This document shows positions 7,641 through 14,917 of a DNA stretch of 30,009 nucleotides, one piece after another. Made by a program: the position numbers and the translations under genes. The notes under the pieces are model-generated. The model saw only the letters and a program-made list of their open reading frames with translations. It did no database searches and was not told the origin of the DNA. Position 1 is the first letter of the stretch. Every line of letters starts with the position of its first letter. This DNA is from Hydrogenovibrio sp. UBA654. GTDB taxonomy: Bacteria; Pseudomonadota; Gammaproteobacteria; Thiomicrospirales; Thiomicrospiraceae. The DNA lies in assembly GCA_002299585.1 (NCBI GenBank), contig DBOE01000011.1:1-30009 (forward strand). Direction: 5' to 3'.

Positions 7641-9030
7641 GGCTAAGTTCTTTTTTTATTTTTCTGCTTACTGGTATGAGTTTACCATGTGGATCTTTGG
7701 TACTTTGGTTAATTAATTCTTGTTCAATTTGTTGAGTTTGCTCTTCGGTTAATAAATGTTCTACTTTTTCTGCTTGTCCATGCACATCTTCAGCATCTAT
7801 ATTTACTTTTTGGGTTAAGTAGTTTTCCCACAATCTATGTCTTATGGTTAAATCTATCGCTTGATCCATTCCTCTTTCACTTAGTTTAATATCTATTTGC
7901 TGAGATGGCATATTTACAATCAGCCCTTTAACACAAAGTCTTTTTAGAGTTTGTTGTAGCTCGCCTAAACCAACTGAGCGAGATTTCATAATATCTTCAA
8001 GGCTAAAGCTATAATTTAGCTGTATTTCTTGATTCGCTGGTTGAAGTGTTCTTTCATTTAATACATAAAGTGTACGCAAGATATTTTCCTCTCTTACCTT
8101 TAACCTTAATTTATGTTGTTTATTTAAGTTTGAAAATAGCCCTCTTTCTGGAGCAAATAAAAAGGAGAGTATAAACAATACTGATAGCACAACAACCATC
8201 CAAGGTCCGGTTGGCATTGCAGGAGCCATATAGGAAATATTAGCACTTATTAAACCACTAACTCCTCCAATAACTCCAGCAGTAAAGAGCATTGTCGATA
8301 AATTTTTACTCCAAAACCTAGCTGCCGCTACAGGGGTTAGTAACACTGCTGCCATTAATACCACCCCTACTATTTGCAAGCCAATTACTACTGAAGTAAC
8401 GATTAAAATAGCTAATATAGTTTCATAAAGCACCATATTAAAGCCTAATGCCTGAGCATAAACTAGGTTAAAAGCAATCAACCTAAATTTTTGAAAAAAT
8501 ATTATAACGGTGATTAAAATAGTTACCGCTACAAAGGATAATAAGTATAAATCAGAAGGAAGCATCGCCGCTGCCTGTCCAAATAGCATTTTGTCTAAGC
8601 CACTTTTTCCTGCAATTTCTAATCCTTGAATATAAGAAAGCAACATCATCCCTAGAGCAAAGAAAAAAGACAAAGTGATTGCCATAGCGGCATCAGGTTT
8701 TATTTTAGTATTTTTAGGTAACCAACTCATTAAAAATAAACCCATAAATGAGCTAAATATTGCCCCAAAAAACATAACTAAAGGGGAGTTGGTCTGAAAA
8801 AGAATAAATGCTATCATAACCCCTGGTAAAGCGGCATGAGCAAGAGCATCCCCCATTAAAGAACGCTTGCGTAAAAAGGCAAAACTACCAATAACTGAAG
8901 CAGAAATACCTAATAAAACAGTACCAACCAAAACCCAAGTAGCATTAACATCAACAAAACTCCAAAATTCAATAAACAACTGCCAATAACCAGGTTCTAA
9001 TAATTCAAAACCCTGCAATTTATTCATCAT
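7630..9030 (-). CDS. troC: Metal ABC permease fused to a DtxR/MntR-type regulator domain (TroC/YtgCR-like)
   Basis: 466 residues, far longer than the roughly 290 of a plain permease. Residues 30-295 are an ABC-3 permease with about eight membrane segments and the loop LRKRSLMGDALAHAALPG. Residues 313-395 look like a winged helix (ENILRTLYVLNE, then LGELQQTLKRLCVKGLI). Residues 396-454 match the DtxR metal-binding and dimerisation domain: His398, Glu402, His417, Glu421, Glu424 and His425 reproduce the spacing of DtxR 79/83/98/102/105/106, followed by DPHGKLIP. The first-helix acidic ligands of MntR do not appear conserved. Chlamydial YtgCR and Bacillus MntC have a comparable C-terminal extension, and YtgR is released to act as a repressor. 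Overlaps both neighbours by 11 bases. Regulation of this operon by the domain is inferred. Confidence 0.9.
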   Translation of the reverse strand: MMNKLQGFELLEPGYWQLFIEFWSFVDVNATWVLVGTVLLGISASVIGSFAFLRKRSLMGDALAHAALPGVMIAFILFQTNSPLVMFFGAIFSSFMGLFLMSWLPKNTKIKPDAAMAITLSFFFALGMMLLSYIQGLEIAGKSGLDKMLFGQAAAMLPSDLYLLSFVAVTILITVIIFFQKFRLIAFNLVYAQALGFNMVLYETILAILIVTSVVIGLQIVGVVLMAAVLLTPVAAARFWSKNLSTMLFTAGVIGGVSGLISANISYMAPAMPTGPWMVVVLSVLFILSFLFAPERGLFSNLNKQHKLRLKVREENILRTLYVLNERTLQPANQEIQLNYSFSLEDIMKSRSVGLGELQQTLKRLCVKGLIVNMPSQQIDIKLSERGMDQAIDLTIRHRLWENYLTQKVNIDAEDVHGQAEKVEHLLTEEQTQQIEQELINQSTKDPHGKLIPVSRKIKKELSHDS

Positions 9031-9799
9031 GCACCTTATCTAAATTAGTACGATACAACCTTTCTGTTAAGTCATTTAAAAGAGATAAACGCCCTCCATA
9101 AGTTTTATTTAAATTCTCTACTGTTAAAACCTCTTCTGCAGAACCTACCGCAATTAAACGAGCATTGATTAAAATCACCCAATCAAAATATTCACCAACA
9201 GTATTTAAATCATGATGTACACAAACAATAGTTTTATTTTTTGCTTTTAACTCAGCAAATAAATTAATAATTGCCTTTTCAGTAGTAACATCAACCCCTG
9301 CAAAAGGCTCGTCCATTAAATACAAACTTGCTTGTTGTGCTAAAGCTCTGGCTAAAAACACTCTTTGCTGTTGCCCACCAGAAAGCTCATTAATTTGCCT
9401 AGCTTTAAAATTTAACATACTAACTTGCTCAAGAGCTTGCTCCGCAATTTTTTTATCTGTACTAGTTGGTCGTTGCCAAAATTTCAATTGGCCATGGCGA
9501 CCCATTAAAACAACATCCATTACATTAATTGGAAAATCCCAATCTGATTCTTCCCTTTGTGGTACATAAGCAACTGCTAAGCGTTTTTTATCTAAACTAT
9601 CTCCAAAAAAAACAGCTGCACCAGACATCAATGGCTCTAAACCCATAATACCTTTTAATAAAGTAGATTTGCCAGATCCATTAGGGCCAACTATAGCAAT
9701 AGTTTTAGCCTCTGGAATACTAAAACTAACATCGGTTAAAACTGGATTATGTTGATAACGCATATTAATATGCTTAACTACTAATGGTGAATTTTTCAT
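9020..9799 (-). CDS. troB: Metal ABC transporter ATP-binding protein (TroB/MntB-like)
   Basis: Cytoplasmic ATPase that powers metal import through the two permeases. 259 residues with all ABC landmarks: Walker A GPNGSGKST at 38-46, Q-loop near PQREESDWDFP at 80-90, signature LSGGQQQR at 139-146, Walker B LYLMDEPF at 159-166, and H-loop CVHHDL near 194. The YVPQREESDWDFP segment is typical of the Mn/Zn/Fe importer subgroup. Starts 7 bases after the substrate-binding protein gene and overlaps the permease gene by 11 bases. Complete, with nothing missing. Confidence 0.95.
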   Translation of the reverse strand: MKNSPLVVKHINMRYQHNPVLTDVSFSIPEAKTIAIVGPNGSGKSTLLKGIMGLEPLMSGAAVFFGDSLDKKRLAVAYVPQREESDWDFPINVMDVVLMGRHGQLKFWQRPTSTDKKIAEQALEQVSMLNFKARQINELSGGQQQRVFLARALAQQASLYLMDEPFAGVDVTTEKAIINLFAELKAKNKTIVCVHHDLNTVGEYFDWVILINARLIAVGSAEEVLTVENLNKTYGGRLSLLNDLTERLYRTNLDKVHDE

Positions 9800-9806
9800 A
9801 TTATCT

Positions 9807-10706
9807 TTACTTTAACGCTGAAACTATAGTGTTTACATTGTGTTTAACCATACCAATATAAGAACCTTCTTTGGTACCTTTTAAACCCATCGCATCGGAG
9901 AATAGTTCGCCACCTATTTCCACCCCCCCCCCCTTAGCTCTTACTCCAGCAACTAAAGACTGTAAAAATTTTTTAGGTACACTAGATTCCACAAAGACTG
10001 CTTTTATTTTTCGTTCTAGAATAATCTTTTTTAAACGCCTAATATCGTTCAAACCAAACTCTGAAGCGGTACTAATACCCTGTAAGCCCCTTACTTCTAA
10101 CCCATAGGCTCTACCAAAATAACCAAAAGCATCATGAGCCGTAATTAACATCCGTTGTGCTGGAGGAATTTGCTGAATTTGCTCTTTTACCCAAAGGTGT
10201 AACTTCAAAAGCTCAGCTAAATATTTGGTAGCATTTTCTTGATAATAGATTTTATTGTTTGAATCAAGCTCTATCAACCTAGCTAAAACTTCTTTACCTG
10301 CCTCATGCCAAATAGCAACATCAAACCAAACATGAGGGTCATGACTATTATTAACCGACATTATTTTATTATGGGGTAAATGCTCCGTAACTGCAAAAAT
10401 AGGTTTTTTCTTTGCTAATTTAATAAAAATATCTTGCATTTTCCCTTCAAGATGCAAGCCATTATAAAAAATAATATCGGCTTTTTGTAAACGGCGTAAA
10501 TCACCATGAGTTGCTTTATAAAGGTGTGGGTCAACTCCAGAACCCATTAAGCTAATAACTTCAACTCTATTTTTACCAATATTTATAGCTAAATCAGCGA
10601 TCATACCAGTAGTAGTTACTATATTAAGCGGTTTAGCAATAGCAATAGAGGCAAATAAACCAAGCACAGCTACTATACCCACCCCACTTAAACCCTTTAT
10701 ATTCAT
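9807..10706 (-). CDS. troA: Periplasmic metal-binding protein (TroA-like)
   Basis: Periplasmic receptor delivering Mn, Zn or a similar divalent metal to the permease. 299 residues with an N-terminal signal peptide (hydrophobic residues 8-24, likely cut near SIAIA/KP). Four metal ligands expected from Treponema TroA are in place: His61 (GVDPHLY), His125 (HDPHVWFD), His191 (TAHDAFGYF) and Asp271 (ELFSDAMG). The region GLEVRGLQGISTASE and the C-terminal EGSYIGMVKHNVNTIVSAL closely resemble TroA. A His rather than Glu at the third site does not settle Mn against Zn. Start ATG is preceded by GAGGGTAGT. An 11-G tract on the coding strand (9933-9923) encodes the glycines of RAKGGGVEIGG; slippage there would truncate the protein before the last ligand. 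Confidence 0.94.
   Translation of the reverse strand: MNIKGLSGVGIVAVLGLFASIAIAKPLNIVTTTGMIADLAINIGKNRVEVISLMGSGVDPHLYKATHGDLRRLQKADIIFYNGLHLEGKMQDIFIKLAKKKPIFAVTEHLPHNKIMSVNNSHDPHVWFDVAIWHEAGKEVLARLIELDSNNKIYYQENATKYLAELLKLHLWVKEQIQQIPPAQRMLITAHDAFGYFGRAYGLEVRGLQGISTASEFGLNDIRRLKKIILERKIKAVFVESSVPKKFLQSLVAGVRAKGGGVEIGGELFSDAMGLKGTKEGSYIGMVKHNVNTIVSALK
9923..9933 (-). repeat. Poly-G tract (11 G on coding strand) inside troA
   Basis: Eleven consecutive C on the plus strand, read as GGGGGGGGGGG on the coding strand of the metal-binding protein gene. It is the longest G/C run in a window that is otherwise rich in A/T runs. In the given sequence the tract keeps the frame open. A one-base gain or loss would shift the frame upstream of Asp271 and the conserved C-terminus. 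Confidence 0.9.
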
Positions 10707-10741
10707 ACTACCCTCAAAAAATTAACTTTAATTTAATAATT

Positions 10742-10759
10742 TTTTAGCCTAGGCTAAAA
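10742..10759. promoter_or_regulatory. 18-bp palindrome, probable DtxR/MntR-type operator
   Basis: TTTTAGCCTAGGCTAAAA is a perfect 18-bp palindrome, 36 bases upstream of the troA start. The half site TTTTAGCCT resembles TTAGCCTAA-type elements bound by DtxR/MntR-family repressors. It sits just downstream of a possible -35 TTGTCA (10788-10783) and -10 TTTAAG (10765-10760) spaced 17 bases on the minus strand, so a bound protein would cover the transcription start. The operon it precedes encodes a DtxR-type domain fused to its permease. Binding is inferred. Confidence 0.65.
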
Positions 10760-10806
10760 CTTAAACAAAAGAGTACCATCCTTGACAATAAAAGTAAAGT
10801 AATTCG

Positions 10807-13560
10807 TTATTCAGTTTGAATCAATATTTTTTGCCAAATATCTATTACTATTTTTCTTTTTGAGATTACTTTTTTATAATTTATTTTTGAATTTATATTT
10901 TGTAATGATAGCCGATGATAGAATTTTCTATATTGGCAATAAATTATTTCTATCTGTTTTATTTTACTAGAACTTATTTGCTTAAATTCTAAAAAATTTA
11001 GTTGTTTAATTATTTCTAACAAACTTATATTATCTGAATGTTTTGCCAAATCAGGGTATTTATTTGCATAGCCTAAAACTAGATACTGTACTATAAACTC
11101 TATGTCTACAATGCCTCCTTCACCTTGCTTTAAATCAAAAAAAGATTCGTTAGACTTGTCTAAAGATTCTCGCATTTTTAACCGCATATCGACAACTTGT
11201 TGTTTTAGCCTAACTAAGTCTTGTTTCTGTTGTATAAATTTATGTTTAAATTGGTTAAATTTGTTTTCTCCTTGCTCATCTGTGACTACTGCTCTTGCTC
11301 TTACCAGAGCTTGATGTTCCCATAGCCAAGCCTTATTTTGTTGGTAATTCATAAAACTTTCAAAATCACTTATAACTAGACCACTAGCTCCATTTGGTCT
11401 AAGTCTTGTGTCTATTTCATACAGCTTTCCAGTAGGCATAATCGTAGTCATTAAGGATATTATTTTTTGTGTCATTCGAGTAAAAAATATAGTATTATCA
11501 AGTTTTTTTTTGCCATTTAATCCTGTCGTTTTATCTGACATTTTTAAACCATGATATAAAAATACTACATCTAAATCAGAGTCATATCCTAACTCTACCC
11601 CCCCTAACTTACCATAACCTAATATTAATAATGGTCTTTGCTGGTTTTTTATTGCTGCTGGTTGTCCATTTTTACTTAACATAAACTGCCATGAATATTC
11701 TGCTACTGCGTTTAAGGATGCTTCTGCTACCCAAGTCAGATAATCACTTACTTTCATTATGGGCAAATGTCCAGTTACATCAGAAGCTGCCACTTTGAAT
11801 ACTTGTGATTTTTTCCATTCTCTAATTTTATTCATAAACTGTTCATCATCAGCTAATGTAGCGGTGCATATTTGCATTGCTTCTTGATAAAGTTGTGCTT
11901 TATCTAAAGGCTCAAACAAAATATCTCCATCTAATAATTGATCAAATAATGCTGGATTTTTTACTAACATCTCTGTCAACCATTGGCTTATAGAGCATAA
12001 TAAAATTAGATTTTCAATGGCAGATTTATTTTCTATTAATAAAACCAAATAAACACTTCTTTGTAAAATATTTTCAAACAATAGCAACATTCTTTGTAAG
12101 GTTTCTAGCTTATTTTCAATTGTAGAAATTTCGACAATCACCTTTGGTAAAACTTGCTCAAATCTTTCTACTGATTCTTTGCTAGCTCTTCTATAAATTG
12201 CCAAATTTTTAAAACCATCTATAGTGGTTATTATTTGCTGGCTATCCACAAAACCATATTTTTCTAAAAAAACTGTTGATATATTTTGTTTTTCATATAA
12301 GAGATTTTCTTTTTTATCTGACTCTAAAAAAATTAAATCAAACTGTTGTTGTACAAAGTCTCTATATGTATCAAGGGTTAGTATAAATTGCTTATAATCT
12401 ATAAATCCCATACTAAGAGAAAGTAAGTGCTGTTGTTCATCTGTGCTAGGCAGATCATGTGTTTGCTGATCATCCCACTGCTGCAAACGGTTTTCCACTT
12501 TTCGCAAAAATAAATATGCTTCTTCTAGTCCGGCTACTTGCTGTACTGATAAATATTTTTTATCAATACAATAATGCAATGTTTTTAATAATGAAGTGCT
12601 TTGCAACAGCTTATCTCTACCACCGTTAACGAGCTGAAATGATTGCACAATAAATTCAATTTCTCTAATCCCCCCCCTACCCAGTTTAAGATTATTAAAC
12701 ATTTCTTTTTTTACTACCTCTACGTGAATCATTTGTTTTAGATCCCGTAAAGAATCAATGCTACTAAAATCTATATATTTACGGTAAACAAAAGGTCTTA
12801 AAATCTCAAAAAGTTGCTGTCCTTTCGTAATATCTCCTGCGATAATTCTTGCTTTTACCAAAGCATAACGTTCCCAAGCTCTGCCGTGCGTAGCATAATA
12901 ATTTTCAAGCTCATTAAAACTAACTGCTAAGGGGCCTGTATTTCCAAAAGGTCTTAATCTCATATCAACTCGATATACAAAACCATCTTCGGTACATTCG
13001 GTTAAAGATTTATTTAATGCCTGACCTAGTCGAATAAAAAATTGACTATTTGAAGTTTCTTTACCAGACAAATTAACTGCATAACCTTTTTCTGGGTAAG
13101 CAAAAATTAAGTCAATATCAGAAGAAAAATTGAGCTCTTTACCGCCAAGTTTTCCCATACCAATTACTAACATTTTTTGTGGTTGGTTTGACTCAGCCCC
13201 AATAGGCGTGCCGAATTTTGTAGATTCTTGCTGATAATGCCACTCTAATGCACCACTAACAATGCCTTCTGCTAAGTCGGATAAATCTCTAACTGTTTCA
13301 ACAACTTTTGCAAGCCCTAATAAATCACGCAAAGCTATTCTTACCATCTCCTTATTGCGTATTAATCTAAGGTTAATATTCAACTCTACCAAATTATTAC
13401 TGGCAATAATTTCTTTAAATATAGAACTAACTAACTCATTTTCTTTATATTTTTTTACGAGGCTTCTATTCTCGAAAAACTCAGCTTGCCGATTAATTTC
13501 TCGTTGTAAATATAAGCTATATTTGATTGCTTCTTTAATTTGTTGATTCTTAATATTCAT
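10807..13560 (-). CDS. glnE: Bifunctional glutamine synthetase adenylyltransferase/adenylyl-removing enzyme
   Basis: Adds AMP to glutamine synthetase, or removes it, in response to PII and glutamine, in the cytoplasm. 917 residues, slightly shorter than E. coli GlnE (946), the difference lying mainly at the N-terminus. Both nucleotidyltransferase domains are present: the N-terminal adenylyl-removing site GMGKLGGKELNFSSDIDLIF with Asp148 and Asp150, and the C-terminal adenylyltransferase site GYGKLGGVELGYDSDLDVVF near residues 640-665. The blocks RLRPFGNTGPLA and RLRPNGASGLV and the motif GRGGIREIEFIVQ are also clear. The ATG overlaps the preceding methyltransferase stop as ATGA. Arginine codons are mostly AGA. 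G8 (12677-12670) and G7 (11604-11598) runs fall within conserved Gly-Gly positions. Confidence 0.96.
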   Translation of the reverse strand: MNIKNQQIKEAIKYSLYLQREINRQAEFFENRSLVKKYKENELVSSIFKEIIASNNLVELNINLRLIRNKEMVRIALRDLLGLAKVVETVRDLSDLAEGIVSGALEWHYQQESTKFGTPIGAESNQPQKMLVIGMGKLGGKELNFSSDIDLIFAYPEKGYAVNLSGKETSNSQFFIRLGQALNKSLTECTEDGFVYRVDMRLRPFGNTGPLAVSFNELENYYATHGRAWERYALVKARIIAGDITKGQQLFEILRPFVYRKYIDFSSIDSLRDLKQMIHVEVVKKEMFNNLKLGRGGIREIEFIVQSFQLVNGGRDKLLQSTSLLKTLHYCIDKKYLSVQQVAGLEEAYLFLRKVENRLQQWDDQQTHDLPSTDEQQHLLSLSMGFIDYKQFILTLDTYRDFVQQQFDLIFLESDKKENLLYEKQNISTVFLEKYGFVDSQQIITTIDGFKNLAIYRRASKESVERFEQVLPKVIVEISTIENKLETLQRMLLLFENILQRSVYLVLLIENKSAIENLILLCSISQWLTEMLVKNPALFDQLLDGDILFEPLDKAQLYQEAMQICTATLADDEQFMNKIREWKKSQVFKVAASDVTGHLPIMKVSDYLTWVAEASLNAVAEYSWQFMLSKNGQPAAIKNQQRPLLILGYGKLGGVELGYDSDLDVVFLYHGLKMSDKTTGLNGKKKLDNTIFFTRMTQKIISLMTTIMPTGKLYEIDTRLRPNGASGLVISDFESFMNYQQNKAWLWEHQALVRARAVVTDEQGENKFNQFKHKFIQQKQDLVRLKQQVVDMRLKMRESLDKSNESFFDLKQGEGGIVDIEFIVQYLVLGYANKYPDLAKHSDNISLLEIIKQLNFLEFKQISSSKIKQIEIIYCQYRKFYHRLSLQNINSKINYKKVISKRKIVIDIWQKILIQTE

Positions 13561-14324
13561 TTTTTAAAATCTTTTAAATAATATATGTATAGATTAGTTT
13601 TACGCCGATCCGAGAGTTCCCATATTTCAGAAGGAGTAACACCAGGTATAGAAAAGCTGTTAGAAACTAGAACTGAATCTTTATCCATTTCTACAACAAT
13701 TTTTTGCCATAACTTTGGCATAGGTTGAGGAGATAAAAAAACATAAACTAGATTAAAATTTTGCAACGATGTTGTCCATAAATCTTCTGCATAAATTTCC
13801 CCTCCGTTTAAGAAACAATTTATTTTAGATAATAAATATGGAAGTGGTGCCGTCTCAACCCCTACGGATGTTTTAACCTGTGGTTGTTTAAACATATAAA
13901 CAACATTGCCTCCCAGACCAGAACCTAAATCAATAAAATTAACCTCAGATAAATCTTTAATTAATTTTGATAATGCAAGCCTAGTTTTAGTATTAGTCAA
14001 ATATAAAGGTACCCTATTTACAAATGAATTAGAAAAAATCAACAATAACAAGACAAATATTAACAAGCCATAAAGTGGATTTAATTCTTCTCTAATCACA
14101 AGATAAGCTATTATAGGAAAAAATAACTGCAACCATAACCACCATTTAGGTAGCTTAATTAAATAGCTGAATAAAGTTGCCATTAACCCCATTATTAAAG
14201 ATAAAAACAATGGATTATATGGAGGTTCAATTAGTAAGGGTAATAACCAAACTAAAGCGACTAAACAACCAAAAGCAATAGCCTGTATCAAAACTGCTAA
14301 AAATATAATAGGAATTTTTTTCAA
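13557..14324 (-). CDS. Membrane-anchored class I SAM-dependent methyltransferase-like protein
   Basis: Numbered from the TTG at 14339, about four hydrophobic segments occupy residues 10-35, 42-61, 67-82 and 88-105, followed by a soluble domain. That domain carries a methyltransferase motif I, NFIDLGSGLGGNVVYM, with DLGSGLGG at 137-144, then an acidic strand end VGVETAPLP and YAEDLW. Substrate is unknown. No ATG is available. Two TTG codons could start it: 14339, close behind TAGG, or 14324, 7-8 bases behind a good GAGGAA. The second is chosen on its ribosome-binding site, giving 255 residues; the first would give 260. The stop overlaps the glnE ATG by four bases, so glnE is probably translated by coupling. 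Adjacency to glnE need not mean a role in nitrogen control. Confidence 0.75.
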   Translation of the reverse strand: MKKIPIIFLAVLIQAIAFGCLVALVWLLPLLIEPPYNPLFLSLIMGLMATLFSYLIKLPKWWLWLQLFFPIIAYLVIREELNPLYGLLIFVLLLLIFSNSFVNRVPLYLTNTKTRLALSKLIKDLSEVNFIDLGSGLGGNVVYMFKQPQVKTSVGVETAPLPYLLSKINCFLNGGEIYAEDLWTTSLQNFNLVYVFLSPQPMPKLWQKIVVEMDKDSVLVSNSFSIPGVTPSEIWELSDRRKTNLYIYYLKDFKK

Positions 14325-14450
14325 ATACGGCTTCCTCAAGTAGACCTAAATTGTGCAAAACGCACCATTAATAAACAAAATAGTGACTTTCATGAACCAT
14401 GATTATCTAAAAACCATCTAACCCATTGTTATAAAAAGAAAATATAAAAT

Positions 14451-14466
14451 AGGCATATAAATTGCT
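14451..14466 (+). promoter_or_regulatory. Candidate sigma-54 promoter for glnK-amtB
   Basis: AGGCATATAAATTGCT has the invariant GG (14452-14453) and GC (14464-14465) separated by exactly ten bases, and matches the sigma-54 consensus TGGCACG-N4-TTGCA at most positions. Predicted start is near 14477, about 90 bases before the glnK ATG. Nitrogen-regulated glnK-amtB operons are classically sigma-54/NtrC dependent. No convincing NtrC palindrome was found upstream; a GCACCA half-site-like stretch at 14361-14367 is the only hint. Confidence 0.55.
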
Positions 14467-14565
14467 TAATAACTTATAAAAAATCTTGCGTGAGATTAAG
14501 GAGGCACAATAACTAACATAAAATATATTTTGCTCTAATTTTAAACCAAAATCACAGGATAATAC

Positions 14566-14904
14566 ATGAAATTAATTGTAGCAATTATAAAACCCTTTAA
14601 ACTTGACGAGGTTCGTGAATCTTTACATGAAATTGACATTAATGGAATGAACATCACTGAAGCAAAAGGTTTCGGTAGACAAAAAGGGCACACAGAAATA
14701 TATCGTGGGGCTGAATATGCAATAGAGTTCCTTCCTAAAATTAGACTAGAGCTTGCGGTAGCTGACGATAAAACTGATATTGTTATCGAAACCATCAGCA
14801 ACGCTGCAAGAACTGGAAAAATTGGCGATGGAAAAATATTTGTTGCTCCATTAGAAAATGTAATACGAATTCGTACCGAAGAAACTGGCGATATTGCTCT
14901 TTAA
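14566..14904 (+). CDS. glnK: PII nitrogen regulatory protein GlnK
   Basis: Small trimeric signal protein that reads 2-oxoglutarate, ATP/ADP and glutamine status, gates AmtB and steers GlnE and NtrB. 112 residues, the standard length. Tyr51, the uridylylation site, is present in GAEYAIEFLPK within the T-loop (37-55). The B-loop TGKIGDGKIFV at about 83-93 and the C-loop IRIRTEE are intact. The start is the only ATG and is preceded by AGGATAATAC. amtB follows after 13 bases, the universal glnK-amtB pairing, supporting GlnK rather than GlnB. Expression from the sigma-54-like element upstream is likely. Confidence 0.97.
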   Translation: MKLIVAIIKPFKLDEVRESLHEIDINGMNITEAKGFGRQKGHTEIYRGAEYAIEFLPKIRLELAVADDKTDIVIETISNAARTGKIGDGKIFVAPLENVIRIRTEETGDIAL

Positions 14905-14917
14905 AAAGGAATTTAAC

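Noticed and set aside
14351..14367. GTGC-N5-GCAC as an NtrC site upstream of glnK
   Set aside because: The half sites are in the opposite order to the NtrC consensus (GCAC...GTGC), so only a weak half-site match remains.
14498..14504. AAGGAGG sequence in the glnK leader as a ribosome-binding site of a small leader ORF
   Set aside because: No ATG, GTG or TTG lies at a usable distance downstream; the real glnK site is AGGA just before 14566.
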